Below, piece by piece: positions 16,785 to 24,813 of a DNA stretch of 35,576 nt. The DNA comes from Peptostreptococcaceae bacterium (lineage in GTDB: Bacteria; Bacillota; Clostridia; Peptostreptococcales; Filifactoraceae): assembly GCA_030532705.1 (NCBI GenBank), contig JAUNKR010000022.1, positions 1 through 35,576 of the forward strand. Direction: 5' to 3'. Position 1 is the stretch's first letter. Every line of letters starts with the position of its first letter. The notes under the pieces are model-generated. The model ran no database searches and was not told the origin of the DNA. It worked only from the letters and a program-made list of their open reading frames with translations. The position numbers were made by a program, and so were the translations under genes.

Positions 16785-16831
16785 GCCGAATGTTACAAAA
16801 AAGTAAGCCGAACCTTACAATCCTATTACAA
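16785..16831 (+). promoter_or_regulatory. Helically phased TTACAA repeats, WalR-box-like
   Basis: TTACAA occurs at 16793-16798, 16815-16820 and 16826-16831, so steps of 22 and 11 bases. The first two are part of a longer repeat, GCCGAATGTTACAA (16785-16798) and GCCGAACCTTACAA (16807-16820). Copies two and three fit the reverse complement of the WalR/YycF consensus TGTWAH-N5-TGTWAH with one mismatch. They end 15 bases before the -35 of the amidase promoter, a place suited to an activator. Alternatively copies one and two act as a -35 and a -10 (TTACAA, 17 bases, TACAAT). Confidence 0.5.
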
Positions 16832-16845
16832 AGGGAGGATATAAA

Positions 16846-16874
16846 TTGAAAAAAGTCGCTTTTGGTGGTATTCT
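16846..16874 (+). promoter_or_regulatory. Promoter of the amidase operon
   Basis: TTGAAA (16846-16851), a 17-base spacer and TATTCT (16869-16874) with an extended TGG before the -10. The transcript would start near 16881 and contain the hairpin at 16899-16931. Confidence 0.6.
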
Positions 16875-16898
16875 ATCTAATAGAGTAAGAAAACCGAG

Positions 16899-16931
16899 CC
16901 GCTGTATCAAAAAGGATTTGCTGTACAGCGG
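16899..16931 (+). promoter_or_regulatory. Leader hairpin before the amidase gene
   Basis: A perfect 8-bp stem CCGCTGTA (16899-16906) / TACAGCGG (16924-16931) with a 17-base loop. There is no T-run, so it is not a terminator. It lies about 35 bases before the amidase start. Confidence 0.55.
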
Positions 16932-16965
16932 ATAAATAGAGCATCGTATAGGAGGAACAAATTCG

Positions 16966-18072
16966 ATGAAAAAAAGATTACTTATGATATTTGCGATATG
17001 CTGCATGATCCATACGGCAGCTTATGCAGATGCGGGCGGGATCCCGGAACATATATTTATCGGGCTTTCCACGGTATTGGATAATCAGCAGAAAGATAAT
17101 TCGAGCACTTCTCCGCCTTCGGCACAAGGTGGAGGGCTATTGGATCCGTCGACATCGACTCAGTCAAGTATTCCGGTGGATCCTACAAAGACTTTTAATT
17201 CGAAGCTGGAGTATAAAAGAGATCGAAACAATTCGGCACTTACGATCAATTTGATGGGACTTGAAAATGCTAAGATCCAGCAGGGACAACAGCAGATCGT
17301 TGTCGAGATCTCAGATCAGGTATTGGAACAAAATGGGCTGATCAATATCATGAGCGAGGATAAAGAGGTGATGGATCGGCTGATCACCACGCAGAGCTTT
17401 GTTGACGGGGATGGAATGAATAACTTTGTGATCAATCTACGTAATAATGTTACCTACACAGTCGATCAAAATGCTTATGGAGTGATCGTGAATTTACATC
17501 GTGCACCATCCGCTGTACCGAAGATCGTGATCGATCCGGGGCATGGCGGGCATGATCCGGGAGCGACTTCTCCAACCACCAAGGTTCATGAGAAAGATCT
17601 TGCGTTACGCACATCGCTTGCTTTGCGTGATTCTTTGGTACAAAAGGGGTATGAAGTGATCATGACGAGAGATCATGATTTTTATCCGACATTGACAGAT
17701 CGTGCCGCGTTGGCAAATGATCTGGATGCCGATATGTTCATCTCGGTCCATTATAACTCCGTAACCTTGAAAAAAGGAGTCACTTCGCATCCGGCGCATG
17801 GAATAGAGACCTGGGTGCCTCATACGCCGGATAATAAGGCACTTGCGGAACCTGTTCAACGTGAACTGATCGCACAGACAGGAGCAAACAATCGTGGCCT
17901 AAAAAAAGGGGAAAAGCTGGTCGTGCTAAAGCGAACAAAAGTACCGGCGATCCTTGTAGAACTTGGATTCTTTTCCAATGCGAATGAATCCAGACGTGTT
18001 TTGGAGGAAAGTTATCAACAGGCGCTGGTTTCCGCGCTTTCAACGGGGATCGATAGATATTTTGGGAGATAA
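16966..18072 (+). CDS. Exported N-acetylmuramoyl-L-alanine amidase (AMIN-like + Amidase_3)
   Basis: A 368-residue peptidoglycan hydrolase that cleaves the bond between MurNAc and the stem peptide. Signal peptide 1-22 (MKKRLL, cleavage near AYA-D), then a low-complexity Ser/Pro/Gly linker (45-75). A beta-rich AMIN-like domain follows (about 76-180: SALTINLMGLE, IVVEISDQVL, TYTVDQNAYGVIVNL). The Amidase_3 catalytic domain runs from 185 to 368 with zinc ligands His193 (DPGHGG), Glu209 (VHEKDL) and His262 (SVHYNS), and catalytic Glu332 (VELGF). All are present, so it should be active. An AGGAGG site precedes the ATG. The next gene starts three bases after the stop. The upstream repeats suggest control by a WalR-like regulator. 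Confidence 0.95.
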   Translation: MKKRLLMIFAICCMIHTAAYADAGGIPEHIFIGLSTVLDNQQKDNSSTSPPSAQGGGLLDPSTSTQSSIPVDPTKTFNSKLEYKRDRNNSALTINLMGLENAKIQQGQQQIVVEISDQVLEQNGLINIMSEDKEVMDRLITTQSFVDGDGMNNFVINLRNNVTYTVDQNAYGVIVNLHRAPSAVPKIVIDPGHGGHDPGATSPTTKVHEKDLALRTSLALRDSLVQKGYEVIMTRDHDFYPTLTDRAALANDLDADMFISVHYNSVTLKKGVTSHPAHGIETWVPHTPDNKALAEPVQRELIAQTGANNRGLKKGEKLVVLKRTKVPAILVELGFFSNANESRRVLEESYQQALVSALSTGIDRYFGR

Positions 18073-18075
18073 GAT

Positions 18076-19464
18076 ATGAAAAAAAACAACGAGCTTCGAG
18101 AGATAAAATTTACACCTGGGTATGCAAAATATGCAGAAGGCTCGGTTTTGGTGGAATTTGGAGAAACGAAGGTGATCTGCACCGCATCCTTTGAAGATAA
18201 GGTGCCGCCTTTCTTAAAAAATACAGGCACCGGCTGGGTCAGTGCCGAGTATGCGATGCTGCCTCGATCCACACAGACGAGAAAGACAAGAGATTCCGTT
18301 CGAGGCAAGATCGATGGAAGAACACATGAGATCCAGCGGTTGATCGGACGTTCCTTGCGTTCGATCATCGATCTTAAAGCGCTGGGCGAAAAGACGATCT
18401 GGATCGACTGTGATGTGATCCAGGCGGATGGCGGTACGAGGACGGCTTCGATCACGGGGGCATATATCGCATTGGCGCTTGCCTGCGATAAGCTAAAAAA
18501 AGAGAAATTGATCCGACGTTTTCCGATCTTTGATATGGTGAGTGCGGTAAGCGTCGGGATCGTTGAAGAAGAGTATATTTTGGATCTTTGCTATGAACAG
18601 GATTCATCCGCTCATGTGGATATGAATGTTGTGATGACAGGCTTGGGGGAATTTGTAGAGATCCAGTCAACAGGAGAAGAACGACCGTTCAAACTCGATC
18701 AGTTCAACGAACTTCTTGCATTGGCTCAAAAAGGATGTGAGCAGATCACTTGGGCACAAAAAGAAGTGTTGGGAGAGGAGATCCTTGCTCAAATATATCC
18801 GCCGCAAAGTAAGGTCGTCAAAGAAAAAGAGGTCTATGACAATACGCCATATCTGAATGAAGAAGGAAAGATCGAATTTGTCATCGCATCTTCCAATAAA
18901 CACAAGATCCAAGAGATCCAGGATATTTTGGAAAAACATAATATTAAATTGCTCTCGATGGCCGATATAGGATTAGAAGGCTTAGAGATCGAAGAAAGTG
19001 GATCCACTTTTGAAGAAAATGCGATGATCAAAGCAAAAGCGGTCATGGAAAGAACAGGAAAGATCGCTTTGGCGGATGATTCCGGATTGGTGGTCGATGC
19101 ACTGAACGGAGAACCGGGCGTATATTCTGCACGCTATGCAGGAGCGGACTGTGATGATCATCGGAATAATAAACTTTTGAAACAGAATCTGATGTCGGTC
19201 CCTTTTGAAGAGCGGACGGCTCGATTTGTTTCGGTGATCGCTTTAGCTTTTCCGGATGGTCGGGAAGGTCTTTACAAGGGCGTTTGTGAAGGGATGATCG
19301 GATTTAATGAGATCGGAGAGCATGGCTTCGGATATGATCCTCTGTTCATCCCGATCGGCTCGGACAAGACTTTTGCACAGCTTCTTCCGGAGGAGAAAAA
19401 TCGAATGAGTCATCGAGCGAGAGCACTCAAGGTCATGAGTAAAAAATTAACTGAAATACTGTAG
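18076..19464 (+). CDS. rph-rdgB: Fused RNase PH and RdgB/HAM1 nucleotide pyrophosphatase
   Basis: A 462-residue bifunctional protein. Residues 1-245 are RNase PH, a phosphorolytic 3'-5' exoribonuclease that trims tRNA ends: [42 protein letters not shown] and [20 protein letters not shown] are intact. The N-terminus lacks the usual DGR...LRP start, so this end is shortened. A linker rich in Lys/Glu (245-265) leads to RdgB (266-462), which hydrolyses XTP/dITP to monophosphates: [60 protein letters not shown] and MSHRARAL. Such fusions are known in some Firmicutes and Fusobacteria. It sits between two wall hydrolase genes with only 3 and 7 intergenic bases, so it is in the same operon. Confidence 0.96.
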   Translation: MKKNNELREIKFTPGYAKYAEGSVLVEFGETKVICTASFEDKVPPFLKNTGTGWVSAEYAMLPRSTQTRKTRDSVRGKIDGRTHEIQRLIGRSLRSIIDLKALGEKTIWIDCDVIQADGGTRTASITGAYIALALACDKLKKEKLIRRFPIFDMVSAVSVGIVEEEYILDLCYEQDSSAHVDMNVVMTGLGEFVEIQSTGEERPFKLDQFNELLALAQKGCEQITWAQKEVLGEEILAQIYPPQSKVVKEKEVYDNTPYLNEEGKIEFVIASSNKHKIQEIQDILEKHNIKLLSMADIGLEGLEIEESGSTFEENAMIKAKAVMERTGKIALADDSGLVVDALNGEPGVYSARYAGADCDDHRNNKLLKQNLMSVPFEERTARFVSVIALAFPDGREGLYKGVCEGMIGFNEIGEHGFGYDPLFIPIGSDKTFAQLLPEEKNRMSHRARALKVMSKKLTEIL

Positions 19465-19471
19465 GTGAATT

Positions 19472-20152
19472 ATGGATAAAAGAAAATGGATCGCAGGATT
19501 GCTTGCGATCGAAATGATCTTACCGATGGCATCCTATGCACAGAATGTCGATGAGGTGTTTGACGGATTGGATTCCTTTGTGGAGCATGTCCAAACACAA
19601 GGATCATCGTTGCTGGAGGATTCTGCCAAAAATATACAACCGGTCTCGTTACAGATGAAGACTACCTTTTCTGAAGCATCGGAGATGCAAGATCGGATCA
19701 GTCAGTATGCACATGCTCAGCTGGGCAAGACCTATCGATACGGTGCATATGGACCGGATCAATTTGATTGTTCAGGTCTGATCTTTCATGTTTTCGGTCT
19801 GGCGGGAAAAAAAGTTCCTCGAACTTCAAAGGCACAAAGCGAAGCCGGAGTACCTGTGGATCGAAAGGATCTTAGAGTGGGAGATATTGTTTTTTTTGAT
19901 ACGAGACATACCGGGAATCTCAACAATATAAAGATCGATGTGGAAGATACCCTATCCCTTTTTGCAGGAGACCAAGCAACACAAAGTCAACCGGATACTT
20001 TCAAATTAGGCAAAGTAACACATAGCGGGATCTATATCGGCGATGGAAAATTTATCCATGCATCATCCGGTTCCGTGATGAAGGTCGTGATTGAAGAATT
20101 GGATTCAAAATACTTTTCGCAGCGCTATCTTTTTGCGAAAAGGTATGAGTAG
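19472..20152 (+). CDS. Exported NlpC/P60 peptidoglycan endopeptidase with an insertion
   Basis: A 226-residue secreted cysteine peptidase predicted to cut stem peptides of peptidoglycan. Signal peptide 1-23 (MDKRKW, cleavage near SYA-Q), a short helical region, then an NlpC/P60 domain from about 75: GKTYRYGAYGPDQFDCSGL with catalytic Cys100, RVGDIVFF, His184 in THSGIYIG, and His196 in FIHASSG. The segment between FFDT (142-145) and His184 is about 30 residues longer than in typical family members. It contains polar, Gln/Asp-rich sequence without recognised motifs. There is no SH3 or LysM wall-binding domain. It follows the rph-rdgB stop by seven bases; the weak TAGGTGA ribosome site suggests coupling to that gene. 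Confidence 0.93.
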   Translation: MDKRKWIAGLLAIEMILPMASYAQNVDEVFDGLDSFVEHVQTQGSSLLEDSAKNIQPVSLQMKTTFSEASEMQDRISQYAHAQLGKTYRYGAYGPDQFDCSGLIFHVFGLAGKKVPRTSKAQSEAGVPVDRKDLRVGDIVFFDTRHTGNLNNIKIDVEDTLSLFAGDQATQSQPDTFKLGKVTHSGIYIGDGKFIHASSGSVMKVVIEELDSKYFSQRYLFAKRYE

Positions 20153-20159
20153 GAGAGTT

Positions 20160-21992
20160 ATGAAGATTTTGTTTACATCGCTGAATTCAAAGTTTATCCA
20201 CTCGAATCTGGCGATCAAGTATTTGTCCAAATGTATGACGGGAGAAGTCGATGCGGTCGAATACACGATCAATGAAGACATTGAAGAAATCTTTTATGAT
20301 ATACTGAGCAAAGGCTACGATATGGTAGCCTTTTCGTGTTATATATGGAATATCGAAAAAACGCTGAAGATCGCTCAGAATATAAAGAAGGCGAGTCCTA
20401 AGACACTCGTGATCTTGGGAGGTCCCGAGGTCAGCTATAAGGTACGCGAATTTATGCTTCGGGAAGATCAGATCGATATGGTCGTTGCCGGAGAAGGAGA
20501 GCAGGCTTTTTTTGATCTGGATAAGATCATCCAAGGAGATCTGGCGGGAGATCATGGAGATCCGGAGCGGGCGGTGTCATTTATCCATCGTAATAAGGAA
20601 GATCTTCTTAAGATACCCAATCTCTTTTTTCGAGACGCGGGGGCAGTCTGCAACGAGGCTTCCGCGGAAGAACTTCAAAAGTCGATGGAAACGAAAGACC
20701 TGAGCATCGTTCCTCGTGCCTATGAAAATGAACAAAGCGAATCGATCGAAAATAAGATCGTCTATTATGAAACTTCGCGCGGATGCACCTTCAATTGCTC
20801 CTACTGTCTTTCGGCAACGAGCAAAGGGATCCGGTATTTTGACGAAGAACGTGTTTATGAAGAACTCAAGCTACTCGTATCGCTTGGCGCGAAGCAGATA
20901 AAATTTGTGGATCGAACTTTTAATGCAGATTCAAAGAGGGCGACCCGGCTGGTTGAATATCTGATGACCCTGGATGACGGGAAGATCAATTTCCATTTTG
21001 AGATCACAGCCTATCTCTTGCAAAGTGAGCTTCTGGATATCATCCGTACCGCAAGGATCGGTCTGTTTCAATTTGAGATCGGGGTACAGACGACAAATGC
21101 AAAAACTTTGCTGGCGATCCATCGTGGAAATCAGTTCGAAAAGCTGAAGGAAAATGTGAATACGATCCAAAGTTTCGGGAATATCCATCAGCATCTGGAT
21201 CTTATTGCGGGATTGCCTTATGAAGATCTGGAGCGTTTTGTACGTTCTTTTAATGATGTCTTTGATCTGCAACCGCAAGCATTGCAGCTTGGTTTTCTCA
21301 AATTGCTCAAGGGCAGCCCGATCTATGAACAGATCGAAAGATATGGCTATGTTTTTCGAAGTTATCCACCCTATGAAGTCATCAGCAACCAATTCATAAC
21401 ATCGCAAGAGCTGATCGAACTGAAGCGAGTGGAGAATGTTTTGGATCGTTACTACAATAAAGGGCGCTATGCCAACAGCATGTCTTATCTATATCCTTTT
21501 TTTAAGAATAATGGTTACAGGCTTTTCAAATGGCTTTCGGAGATCATCGAGCAGGATCGGATCGACCTGACAAAGAAAAATGATGAATTCTATGCGCTCT
21601 TCTTACTATCGAAGCGGATCGGTGCGACGGTTCTTTCTTATGACCATGAGTTTTTGGTCGAATTGCTTCGACTGGATTATCTGATGATGGGGCGAAATCC
21701 GAATGTGCCGGACTTTTTGAAAGCGAGGATGATCGCAGATAAGGCGGAGGTGTTTGATATTTTGAAAGAAGAAGAGGTCTTGCGGGAGCTTTCTTTTGAT
21801 CAACATATCACACCGAAAGAGGCCTTTAAGAAAATCCAATGGTCCAATTTTAACTTCGATGTGCTACAATATAAAAGGGAGCAAAAGATGATGAAAAATC
21901 ATAATGTCGTCATTATCAATTATGACTATAAACGCAAGGGCGATGAAAGCTTTGCAGCAATTAGGAGGAGCTATGACGCTGAACTTGGATAG
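20160..21992 (+). CDS. B12-binding-domain radical SAM protein (DUF4080-like)
   Basis: A 610-residue cytosolic enzyme. An earlier in-frame ATG at 20091 lies inside the NlpC/P60 gene; the ATG at 20160 after TAGGAGAG is preferred (one at 20145 is possible). Residues 1-130 form a Rossmann-like B12-binding domain (ILFTSLNSKFIHSNLAIKYL, MVAFSCYIWN, VILGGPEVS, VVAGEGEQAF). The radical SAM core has the 4Fe-4S motif Cys209-x3-Cys213-x2-Cys216 in GCTFNCSYC, then ETSRG before it, FEIGVQT and HLDLIAGLPYEDL. The C-terminal 200 residues match the DUF4080-type extension as I recall it. The substrate is unknown. The next gene overlaps its last 20 bases. Whether cobalamin is bound cannot be told, as no DxHxxG motif was noticed. 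Confidence 0.88.
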   Translation: MKILFTSLNSKFIHSNLAIKYLSKCMTGEVDAVEYTINEDIEEIFYDILSKGYDMVAFSCYIWNIEKTLKIAQNIKKASPKTLVILGGPEVSYKVREFMLREDQIDMVVAGEGEQAFFDLDKIIQGDLAGDHGDPERAVSFIHRNKEDLLKIPNLFFRDAGAVCNEASAEELQKSMETKDLSIVPRAYENEQSESIENKIVYYETSRGCTFNCSYCLSATSKGIRYFDEERVYEELKLLVSLGAKQIKFVDRTFNADSKRATRLVEYLMTLDDGKINFHFEITAYLLQSELLDIIRTARIGLFQFEIGVQTTNAKTLLAIHRGNQFEKLKENVNTIQSFGNIHQHLDLIAGLPYEDLERFVRSFNDVFDLQPQALQLGFLKLLKGSPIYEQIERYGYVFRSYPPYEVISNQFITSQELIELKRVENVLDRYYNKGRYANSMSYLYPFFKNNGYRLFKWLSEIIEQDRIDLTKKNDEFYALFLLSKRIGATVLSYDHEFLVELLRLDYLMMGRNPNVPDFLKARMIADKAEVFDILKEEEVLRELSFDQHITPKEAFKKIQWSNFNFDVLQYKREQKMMKNHNVVIINYDYKRKGDESFAAIRRSYDAELG

Positions 21993-23094
21993 CTATTTGA
22001 TGGATCAGATCGATAAGATCGCTTTTTTAGAACTGGAAGAGGAGCTTTTGCAAAAGTTCGGATCTGTGCCGGACGATTTTTCCGTGCCGGTCTTTGTAGA
22101 GGATATCAAAGAGTATGCAAAGGGTGCAGAACATTTTTCGACTGAGCAGATCTCATCCGCGATGCTCTATCTCTTTGGATTGGATCAACAGTTCAAGTAT
22201 CGTGAAGAGTATCTGGATTTCCTATATCAAGCGGTTGAAAACCCTGAGTTTTTGGCGATGAGTCTGGCGATCGGGAAGCTTGAAGTCAACGCATACAAAG
22301 ATGCACTGATCTATATGCGTTCTGCACGATCGATCAATCCGAAGCATAAGGATATTTGGTTCAATTATGCATTGCTATGTGCGGAGCTTAGCGAAGAGAT
22401 CACGGAGAAGAAGCTCAAGGAAGAATTGCTTCAAGAATCTAAAGTGGGTTTTGAAGAAGTGCTTGCGATCGATCCGAAGGATTTTACAGCGAATTTTCAG
22501 CTCGGACTGATCTTTCTCAATCAAGGGGATCATAAGAATGCTTTGCCGAAGCTTCGTATCGCTTTTGAAGAGGGAGAGGGCGAACTCAAGGAACGAGCAC
22601 ATCTTTTGATCGAGGAGATCAATGCCTTTGACGGTTTGATCGAGGCTGAGAGCCTGATCGAGCAGGAACAGTATGAGAGGGCATTGGAAGTTTTAGCAGA
22701 CGCAAGAATGGATGAGATCAATCTACAGCTCAAATATCAGATCCTGTTTGCCAAAGGTTTTTGTAATAAAGCGATGGGGGCTATGGAACAGGCGATCAAG
22801 GAATATTCCTCGGCGCTGGAGATCAACAACCAAAGTACTTTATTGTTGGCTGAACTGGGTGTTTGCTATGCTTATTTGGGAGAATATGAGCAATCGCTGG
22901 AGTTTTATCTTGCAGCGATCGAGCTGGATGATCATTCCGTCGGATTGTTGAACAATGTGGCGATGGTTTACTTGGCACTTCAAGATATTCCGAAGGCAAA
23001 ACAATATATCGCACAGGCGAAGGAGCTTGCGCCGAATGACGAGATCGTGGATGCCACGATCCAAAGGATCAGACAGGTAGAGGAGGGAGTATAA
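21973..23094 (+). CDS. Tetratricopeptide-repeat protein
   Basis: A 373-residue soluble protein. The start at 21973 follows TTAGGAGG at 21961-21968; an in-frame ATG at 21904 has no such site. The N-terminal 100 residues are helical without clear repeats. TPR-type helix pairs follow, for example AYKDALIYMRSARSINPKHKDIW (split here as AYKDALIYMRSA and SINPKHKDIW), AIKEYSSALEINNQS, LAELGVCYAYLGEYEQSLEF and LLNNVAMVYLALQDIPKAK. TPR proteins are scaffolds, so its partner is not known. There is no signal peptide or membrane segment. It overlaps the radical SAM gene by 20 bases and the next gene by one base (TAATG), implying co-translation of the three. Confidence 0.9.
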   Translation: MTLNLDSYLMDQIDKIAFLELEEELLQKFGSVPDDFSVPVFVEDIKEYAKGAEHFSTEQISSAMLYLFGLDQQFKYREEYLDFLYQAVENPEFLAMSLAIGKLEVNAYKDALIYMRSARSINPKHKDIWFNYALLCAELSEEITEKKLKEELLQESKVGFEEVLAIDPKDFTANFQLGLIFLNQGDHKNALPKLRIAFEEGEGELKERAHLLIEEINAFDGLIEAESLIEQEQYERALEVLADARMDEINLQLKYQILFAKGFCNKAMGAMEQAIKEYSSALEINNQSTLLLAELGVCYAYLGEYEQSLEFYLAAIELDDHSVGLLNNVAMVYLALQDIPKAKQYIAQAKELAPNDEIVDATIQRIRQVEEGV

Positions 23095-23525
23095 TGGATG
23101 AGATGGGTTTGGTCATAGGACTCAAGGAGGACTATGCGATCGTCAATATAAAGAGAAAATCCGCTTGTGGTAGCTGTAAGGCTTGTGAAATGGGCAAGAC
23201 GGGACAAAGTGAGATGAATGTGGAAGTGAGAAATACACTTGGTGCACAGGTCGGGGACAATGTGATGATCGAAATGCAGACGCCGGATATTTTGAAGGCT
23301 GCTTTTTTGGTATATATGATCCCCTTGCTCGCACTGCTTGGTGGCGTGACGGCGACCTATCTTATAGGGAAGGCGAGTGGCAAGATCAATGAGATGCTGA
23401 TGCTCGGGGTAGGATTTATCACGATGATCCTGAGTCTGTTCTATGTACGCAAGAGGGATAAGCAGCTCAAGGAGACTCAAAAATTTGAGCCATTGATGAT
23501 AAAGGTCGTAAAAACCTTGATCTGA
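23094..23525 (+). CDS. RseC/MucC-like (SoxR-reducing system) membrane protein
   Basis: A 143-residue inner-membrane protein resembling the RseC/MucC family (PF04246). The cytoplasmic N-terminus carries a Cys cluster C25-x2-C28-x2-C31 in ACGSCKACEMG, probably a metal or Fe-S site. VEVRNTLGAQVGDNVMIEM follows, then two membrane helices (about 68-88 and 98-118) with a short loop and a basic tail. RseC is linked to electron-transfer complexes of the Rnf type and to reduction of SoxR's cluster in gamma-proteobacteria. Clostridia often carry a homologue near rnf genes, but none is in this window. Its start overlaps the TPR stop codon. It ends the long operon, although no clear terminator stands before the recA promoter. 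Confidence 0.85.
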   Translation: MDEMGLVIGLKEDYAIVNIKRKSACGSCKACEMGKTGQSEMNVEVRNTLGAQVGDNVMIEMQTPDILKAAFLVYMIPLLALLGGVTATYLIGKASGKINEMLMLGVGFITMILSLFYVRKRDKQLKETQKFEPLMIKVVKTLI

Positions 23526-23565
23526 TAGCGGATTTTGGCAGAGTATCGCATAAATAAAAATTTTG

Positions 23566-23574
23566 TGCTATACT
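23566..23574 (+). promoter_or_regulatory. Extended -10 promoter of recA
   Basis: TGC followed by TATACT (23569-23574), 30 bases before the recA ATG. No good -35 stands 16-18 bases upstream. I saw no Gram-positive LexA box (CGAAC-N4-GTTCG) in the gap before recA. Confidence 0.6.
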
Positions 23575-23603
23575 AACTTTAATAATAAAAATCGGGAGGA
23601 AAA

Positions 23604-24704
23604 ATGGCAGAGAAAAAGAATGCAACAAAAGATAAAAGAACAATGGATCCATTGTCATTAGAAGAAAGAAAAAAAGCGATCGATGCGACGATGGCGAAGA
23701 TCGAAAGAGATTTTGGAAAAGGTTCTGTTATGATGCTTGGTGAAAATCTCAATATGAATATTGAAGTCGTTTCGACCGGATCGCTGGGACTGGATCTTGC
23801 GATTGGGATCGGTGGACTTCCCAAAGGTCGTATCATCGAGATCTACGGACCGGAGTCTTCCGGAAAGACGACCGTTGCACTTCATGCGATCGCTGAGGCG
23901 CAAAAAGTCGGCGGGATGGCGGCATTCATCGATGCGGAGCATGCATTGGATCCATCTTATGCGAAGGCACTTGGTGTAGATATCGACAATCTGATCATCT
24001 CTCAGCCGGATAATGGAGAGCAGGCATTGGAGATCGCGGACACTTTGGTGGGCTCCGGCGTGATCGATATCATCGTGATCGACTCCGTTGCGGCTCTTGT
24101 GCCAAAGGCGGAGATCGAAGGGGAGATGACCGATCAGCAGATGGGACTTCAAGCTCGTTTGATGTCGAAAGCACTTCGAAAGCTTACTAGCTCGATCAAT
24201 CGATCCAAGACGATCACGATCTTTATCAATCAGCTGAGAGAAAAGATCGGCGGAGGGGGCTACGGCCCAAGCGAAACGACAACAGGTGGTCGTGCGCTCA
24301 AATTCTACTCATCGATCCGTTTGGACGTTCGTCGTATCGAAACGATCAAAAAAGGCGATGAAATGCTTGGAAATAGGACCAGAGTCCGAGTTGTCAAAAA
24401 CAAAATGGCACCGCCGTTTAAGGTTGCGGAATTTGATATCACTTACGGAAAAGGAATTTCGAAAGTCGGAGAGATCATCGATATGGGGGCAAGTGCTGAT
24501 ATCGTGAAGAAATCCGGAGCTTGGTATTCTTATGGTGAAGTGCGACTGGGACAAGGGAAAGAGAATGTCAAGGATTTCCTACTGGAAAACAAAGAATTGA
24601 TGCAGGAGATCGAAGACAAGGTCAAAGCATATTATATGGAAAATGAAAATATAACTCAGGAATCGGACGATGAGATCGCCGAGAGGATCGAAACGGAAGA
24701 ATAA
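23604..24704 (+). CDS. recA: Recombinase RecA
   Basis: A 366-residue homologous-recombination and SOS protein. The ATG follows GGGAGG. Walker A is GPESSGKT (82-89), Walker B is [10 protein letters not shown], and EAEGE-like loop L1 reads [18 protein letters not shown]. The monomer core is highly conserved and the acidic tail ([15 protein letters not shown]-like) is typical. One oddity lies in DNA-binding loop L2 (215-230): where most RecA have KIGVMFGNPETTTGG, this one has [16 protein letters not shown]. That is one residue longer, and Tyr220 stands at the key Phe position. This could be a lineage-specific variant. It is flanked by its own promoter and terminator and is not obviously tied to its neighbours. 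Confidence 0.98.
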   Translation: MAEKKNATKDKRTMDPLSLEERKKAIDATMAKIERDFGKGSVMMLGENLNMNIEVVSTGSLGLDLAIGIGGLPKGRIIEIYGPESSGKTTVALHAIAEAQKVGGMAAFIDAEHALDPSYAKALGVDIDNLIISQPDNGEQALEIADTLVGSGVIDIIVIDSVAALVPKAEIEGEMTDQQMGLQARLMSKALRKLTSSINRSKTITIFINQLREKIGGGGYGPSETTTGGRALKFYSSIRLDVRRIETIKKGDEMLGNRTRVRVVKNKMAPPFKVAEFDITYGKGISKVGEIIDMGASADIVKKSGAWYSYGEVRLGQGKENVKDFLLENKELMQEIEDKVKAYYMENENITQESDDEIAERIETEE

Positions 24705-24710
24705 AATCAG

Positions 24711-24740
24711 CTGCTCTGCTATCGGCGGGGCAGTTTTTTT
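24711..24740 (+). terminator. Terminator after recA
   Basis: CTGCTCTG (24711-24718) pairs with CGGGGCAG (24726-24733) with two G-U wobbles, followed by seven T. Confidence 0.88.
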
Positions 24741-24751
24741 GTATCCCCATC

Positions 24752-24780
24752 TTGAAAAAAACGCCAATATAACGTAAAAT
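24752..24780 (+). promoter_or_regulatory. Promoter of lepA
   Basis: TTGAAA (24752-24757), a 17-base spacer and TAAAAT (24775-24780), 34 bases before the GTG start. Confidence 0.7.
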
Positions 24781-24813
24781 ATATAGATTAGATCACATAG
24801 AAAGGGAAGTACC

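Noticed and set aside
16846-16935. Small TTG-initiated gene of 29 codons as an annotated CDS
   Set aside because: Its start codon coincides with a good -35 box and its middle with the -10, so translation is doubtful. It is reported only as an observation.
20091-20159. Earlier start of the radical SAM gene
   Set aside because: It lies inside the NlpC/P60 gene without a ribosome site, while the ATG at 20160 has one and gives the normal B12-domain start.
21904-21972. Earlier start of the TPR gene
   Set aside because: There is no ribosome site there; TTAGGAGG marks the ATG at 21973.
23526-23603. LexA operator before recA
   Set aside because: No CGAAC-N4-GTTCG-like palindrome is present in the gap.
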